From CAADGU01 sp964467705 (GTDB lineage Bacteria > Chloroflexota > Anaerolineae > Promineifilales > Promineifilaceae): a DNA stretch of 15,057 nt. The position numbers and the translations under genes were made by a program. The notes beneath the pieces are model-generated. The model was not told the origin of the DNA. It saw nothing but the letters and a program-made list of their open reading frames with translations, and searched no databases. Location of the stretch: the NCBI GenBank assembly GCA_964467705.1, contig CAYXUZ010000156.1, positions 1 through 15,057 on the forward strand. The letters are read 5' to 3'. Positions 14,038-15,057 of the stretch are shown piece after piece. Position 1 is the first letter of the stretch, and every line of letters begins with the position of its first letter.

Positions 14038-14318
14038 GTGGTCGTATCTTCCTCCGTTTTGTTATCGTTGGTTTCTTCTAGTTTCATTTGGGCACGGCTT
14101 ACGGCCGTTAAACTCATGCGCACCGTTAAATAGAGGGCAACCGGGACGCTGCCAACCATGAACAAGACTGTAAATAATGCCGTCGTACCCAGGAATTTGT
14201 CGAGTGCCATACCCACGCCTAGCGCGATAAAAACAATGAATACAATGAGACAACCCACCTGCCCCACCACACTTGCCAGTAAGGCATTGGTATTGATTTG
14301 TTGCTGATTTTTACTCAC
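14034..14318 (-). CDS. atpI: AtpI/AtpZ-type ATP synthase accessory membrane protein
   Basis: This gene encodes a 94-residue protein with two membrane helices (about 18-38 and 48-68). The glycine-rich link ALGVGMALDKFLGT (about 32-45) is characteristic of the AtpI/AtpZ family. These proteins help assemble the c ring and have been linked to magnesium/calcium uptake for the synthase. The tail is hydrophilic and acidic (KLEETNDNKTEEDTTT). The start is a GTG at 14318 with only a weak purine-rich leader; no in-frame ATG lies between it and the promoter. It is the first gene of the cluster, about 25 bases after the predicted transcription start, and overlaps atpB by four bases. One ACGGCCGT lies inside, the only one in the F0 cluster. 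Confidence 0.88.
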   Translation of the reverse strand: MSKNQQQINTNALLASVVGQVGCLIVFIVFIALGVGMALDKFLGTTALFTVLFMVGSVPVALYLTVRMSLTAVSRAQMKLEETNDNKTEEDTTT

Positions 14319-14349
14319 TGTTCTTTTTCACCATAGGGCGAGTTTGCGC

Positions 14350-14377
14350 ATTATATCACAAACGATTCTCGTGACAA
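14350..14377 (-). promoter_or_regulatory. Strong sigma70-type promoter of the atp cluster
   Basis: On the minus strand TTGTCA (14372-14377, 5 of 6) is followed after 16 bases by a perfect TATAAT (14350-14355), preceded by TGA as an extended -10. Transcription would start near 14343, leaving about 25 bases to the GTG of atpI. It lies in the 66-base gap after nuoN, so the atp genes need not depend on nuo read-through. Confidence 0.75.
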
Positions 14378-14384
14378 TTTTTGG

Positions 14385-15057
14385 TTATCCGCCAGCCAAC
14401 GTTAAAAACGAAGCGGCGGCCTGTAATGTCCATTCATAGGCCGGGCCGGCGTACACGCCCAGAATAAGTACCACCAGTGTGGTAATGCCCAACCCCATCA
14501 CCGCCGCCCGCGAGACGGGGATTTCAATACCCTCCGCGTCCGAACGGTAGAGATACATATATTTGATGACCGTCAGGTAGTAATACAGGGCCACAAAGGC
14601 ATTCAAAATGCCGATGAGTGCCAACCACCAATACCCGGCGTCTACGGCCGCCTTGAAGAGGAAAAATTTGCCCAAAAAGCCGGCTGTAGGCGGGATGCCG
14701 CCCAACGAGAGCAAGGCGATCATCATCACCAAAGCCAGGTATGGCGAACGCCGGTTGAGGCCATACAGGTCTTCCATCTGGTCTGACTTGGAGACGTTAC
14801 TGACGATGATGATGACGCCAAAAGCGGCGATGTTGGTGAAGGCGTACATCAGCAGATAGAACATAGACGCGCCATACCCGGCCTGGGTAAAGATAATCAA
14901 TCCGATGAGGGCATACCCGGCCTGGGCGACGCTGGAATAGGCCAACATACGCTTGAGGCTGGTTTGGCGCAGGGCGGCAAGGTTACCCAACGTCATCGTC
15001 AACACCGCCAAAATTGCCAGCGCCATGCCCCACGCCGGTTGTTGGCTTGGCAGCGCT
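14385..15057 (-). CDS. nuoN: NADH-quinone oxidoreductase subunit N, C-terminal part (5' end outside window)
   Basis: This is a proton-pumping, antiporter-like membrane subunit of respiratory complex I. The frame stays open to the right edge, so the ATG at 15026 is internal; about 224 of a usual 480 residues are visible. Counting from that Met: NLAALRQTSLKRMLAYSSVA at 15-34 includes the conserved lysine near 25, SLGGIPPTAGFLGKFFLF at 107-124 is a family hallmark, and LYYYLTVIKYMY near 148 is typical of NuoN. NuoN rather than NuoL/M is favoured by the TSLKRMLAYSS and GGIPPTAGF variants and by its position as the last gene before a new promoter. The upstream nuo genes should lie to the right of the window. 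Confidence 0.93.
   Translation of the reverse strand, partial: ALPSQQPAWGMALAILAVLTMTLGNLAALRQTSLKRMLAYSSVAQAGYALIGLIIFTQAGYGASMFYLLMYAFTNIAAFGVIIIVSNVSKSDQMEDLYGLNRRSPYLALVMMIALLSLGGIPPTAGFLGKFFLFKAAVDAGYWWLALIGILNAFVALYYYLTVIKYMYLYRSDAEGIEIPVSRAAVMGLGITTLVVLILGVYAGPAYEWTLQAAASFLTLAGG

Larger units (their letters stand above)
42..14108. repeat. Dispersed palindrome ACGGCCGT, 25 copies
   Basis: This entry spans the outer limits of a scattered motif. Exact copies start at 42, 776, 1288, 1376, 2053, 2394, 2525, 2968, 3980, 4784, 4928, 5026, 5749, 5882, 7239, 7489, 8780, 9318, 10602, 10715, 10875, 11618, 11720, 11738 and 14101. Near matches with the first base changed (GCGGCCGT, TCGGCCGT) start at about 1205, 1237, 4029, 5304 and 13752. 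Nineteen exact copies are inside genes, in all three frames (Thr-Ala-Val, x-Gly-Arg or x-Arg-Pro), and the rest are in gaps or at a gene end. Being palindromic it has no strand. The count was made by eye and could be off by one or two. Confidence 0.85.

Noticed and set aside
1..15057. CRISPR array, tRNA, rRNA, insertion sequence, prophage or toxin-antitoxin pair
   Set aside because: No regularly spaced direct repeats with unique spacers, cloverleaf-like segments, transposase or integrase motifs were seen; all gaps are shorter than 300 bases and are accounted for.

Overview
The window looks like ordinary chromosomal DNA from an uncultured member of the Chloroflexota (Anaerolineae/Caldilineae-like). 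This placement is an inference from gene content, mid-range GC, mixed ATG/GTG starts, an ATP synthase b subunit carrying a delta-type tail, and several lineage-flavoured fusions. No ribosomal RNA or universal phylogenetic marker is present to settle it. I see no phage, insertion sequence, CRISPR array, tRNA, or gene-free stretch longer than 300 bases.

Layout. At the left edge is the 3' part of a two-module (FbpB-like) iron-type ABC permease on the + strand. It converges on a small six-helix membrane protein (- strand) across a terminator hairpin. A Lon N-terminal-domain protein (+ strand, about 2165-2800) converges on an M32 carboxypeptidase (- strand) across a perfect 19-bp hairpin. From there to the right edge every gene is on the - strand. 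In transcription order (right to left) these are: the end of nuoN; an F0 cluster atpI-atpB-atpE-atpF with its own strong promoter; an alkaline-phosphatase-superfamily phosphodiesterase; a CDP-alcohol phosphatidyltransferase followed closely by lgt; a small lipoprotein; an ABC exporter pair (ATPase plus a long permease fused to a SpoIIM-like domain); a ParB/sulfiredoxin-fold protein; and the M32 carboxypeptidase.

How the genes fit together. nuoN and the F0 genes represent proton pumping and its use in ATP synthesis. The c subunit lacks the sodium ligands, so the ring is predicted to be proton-driven. The F1 genes do not follow in the window. The b subunit ends in only the C-terminal half of a delta subunit. 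The phosphatidyltransferase and Lgt make a membrane-lipid and lipoprotein-modification pair, and a lipoprotein gene lies directly downstream.

The most striking signal is not a gene. The palindrome ACGGCCGT occurs 25 times by my manual count in 15 kb, where well under one copy is expected by chance. It sits inside genes and between them, much like the HIP1 octamer of cyanobacteria. Next to it are short-period tandem repeats (7, 8 and 12 bp) placed at gene 3' ends, two of which supply the stop codon, and two copies of a 34-bp palindromic element whose arms show a compensatory base change. These three repeat classes, the Lgt insertion domain, the b/delta fusion and the permease-SpoIIM fusion are the things worth a second look.
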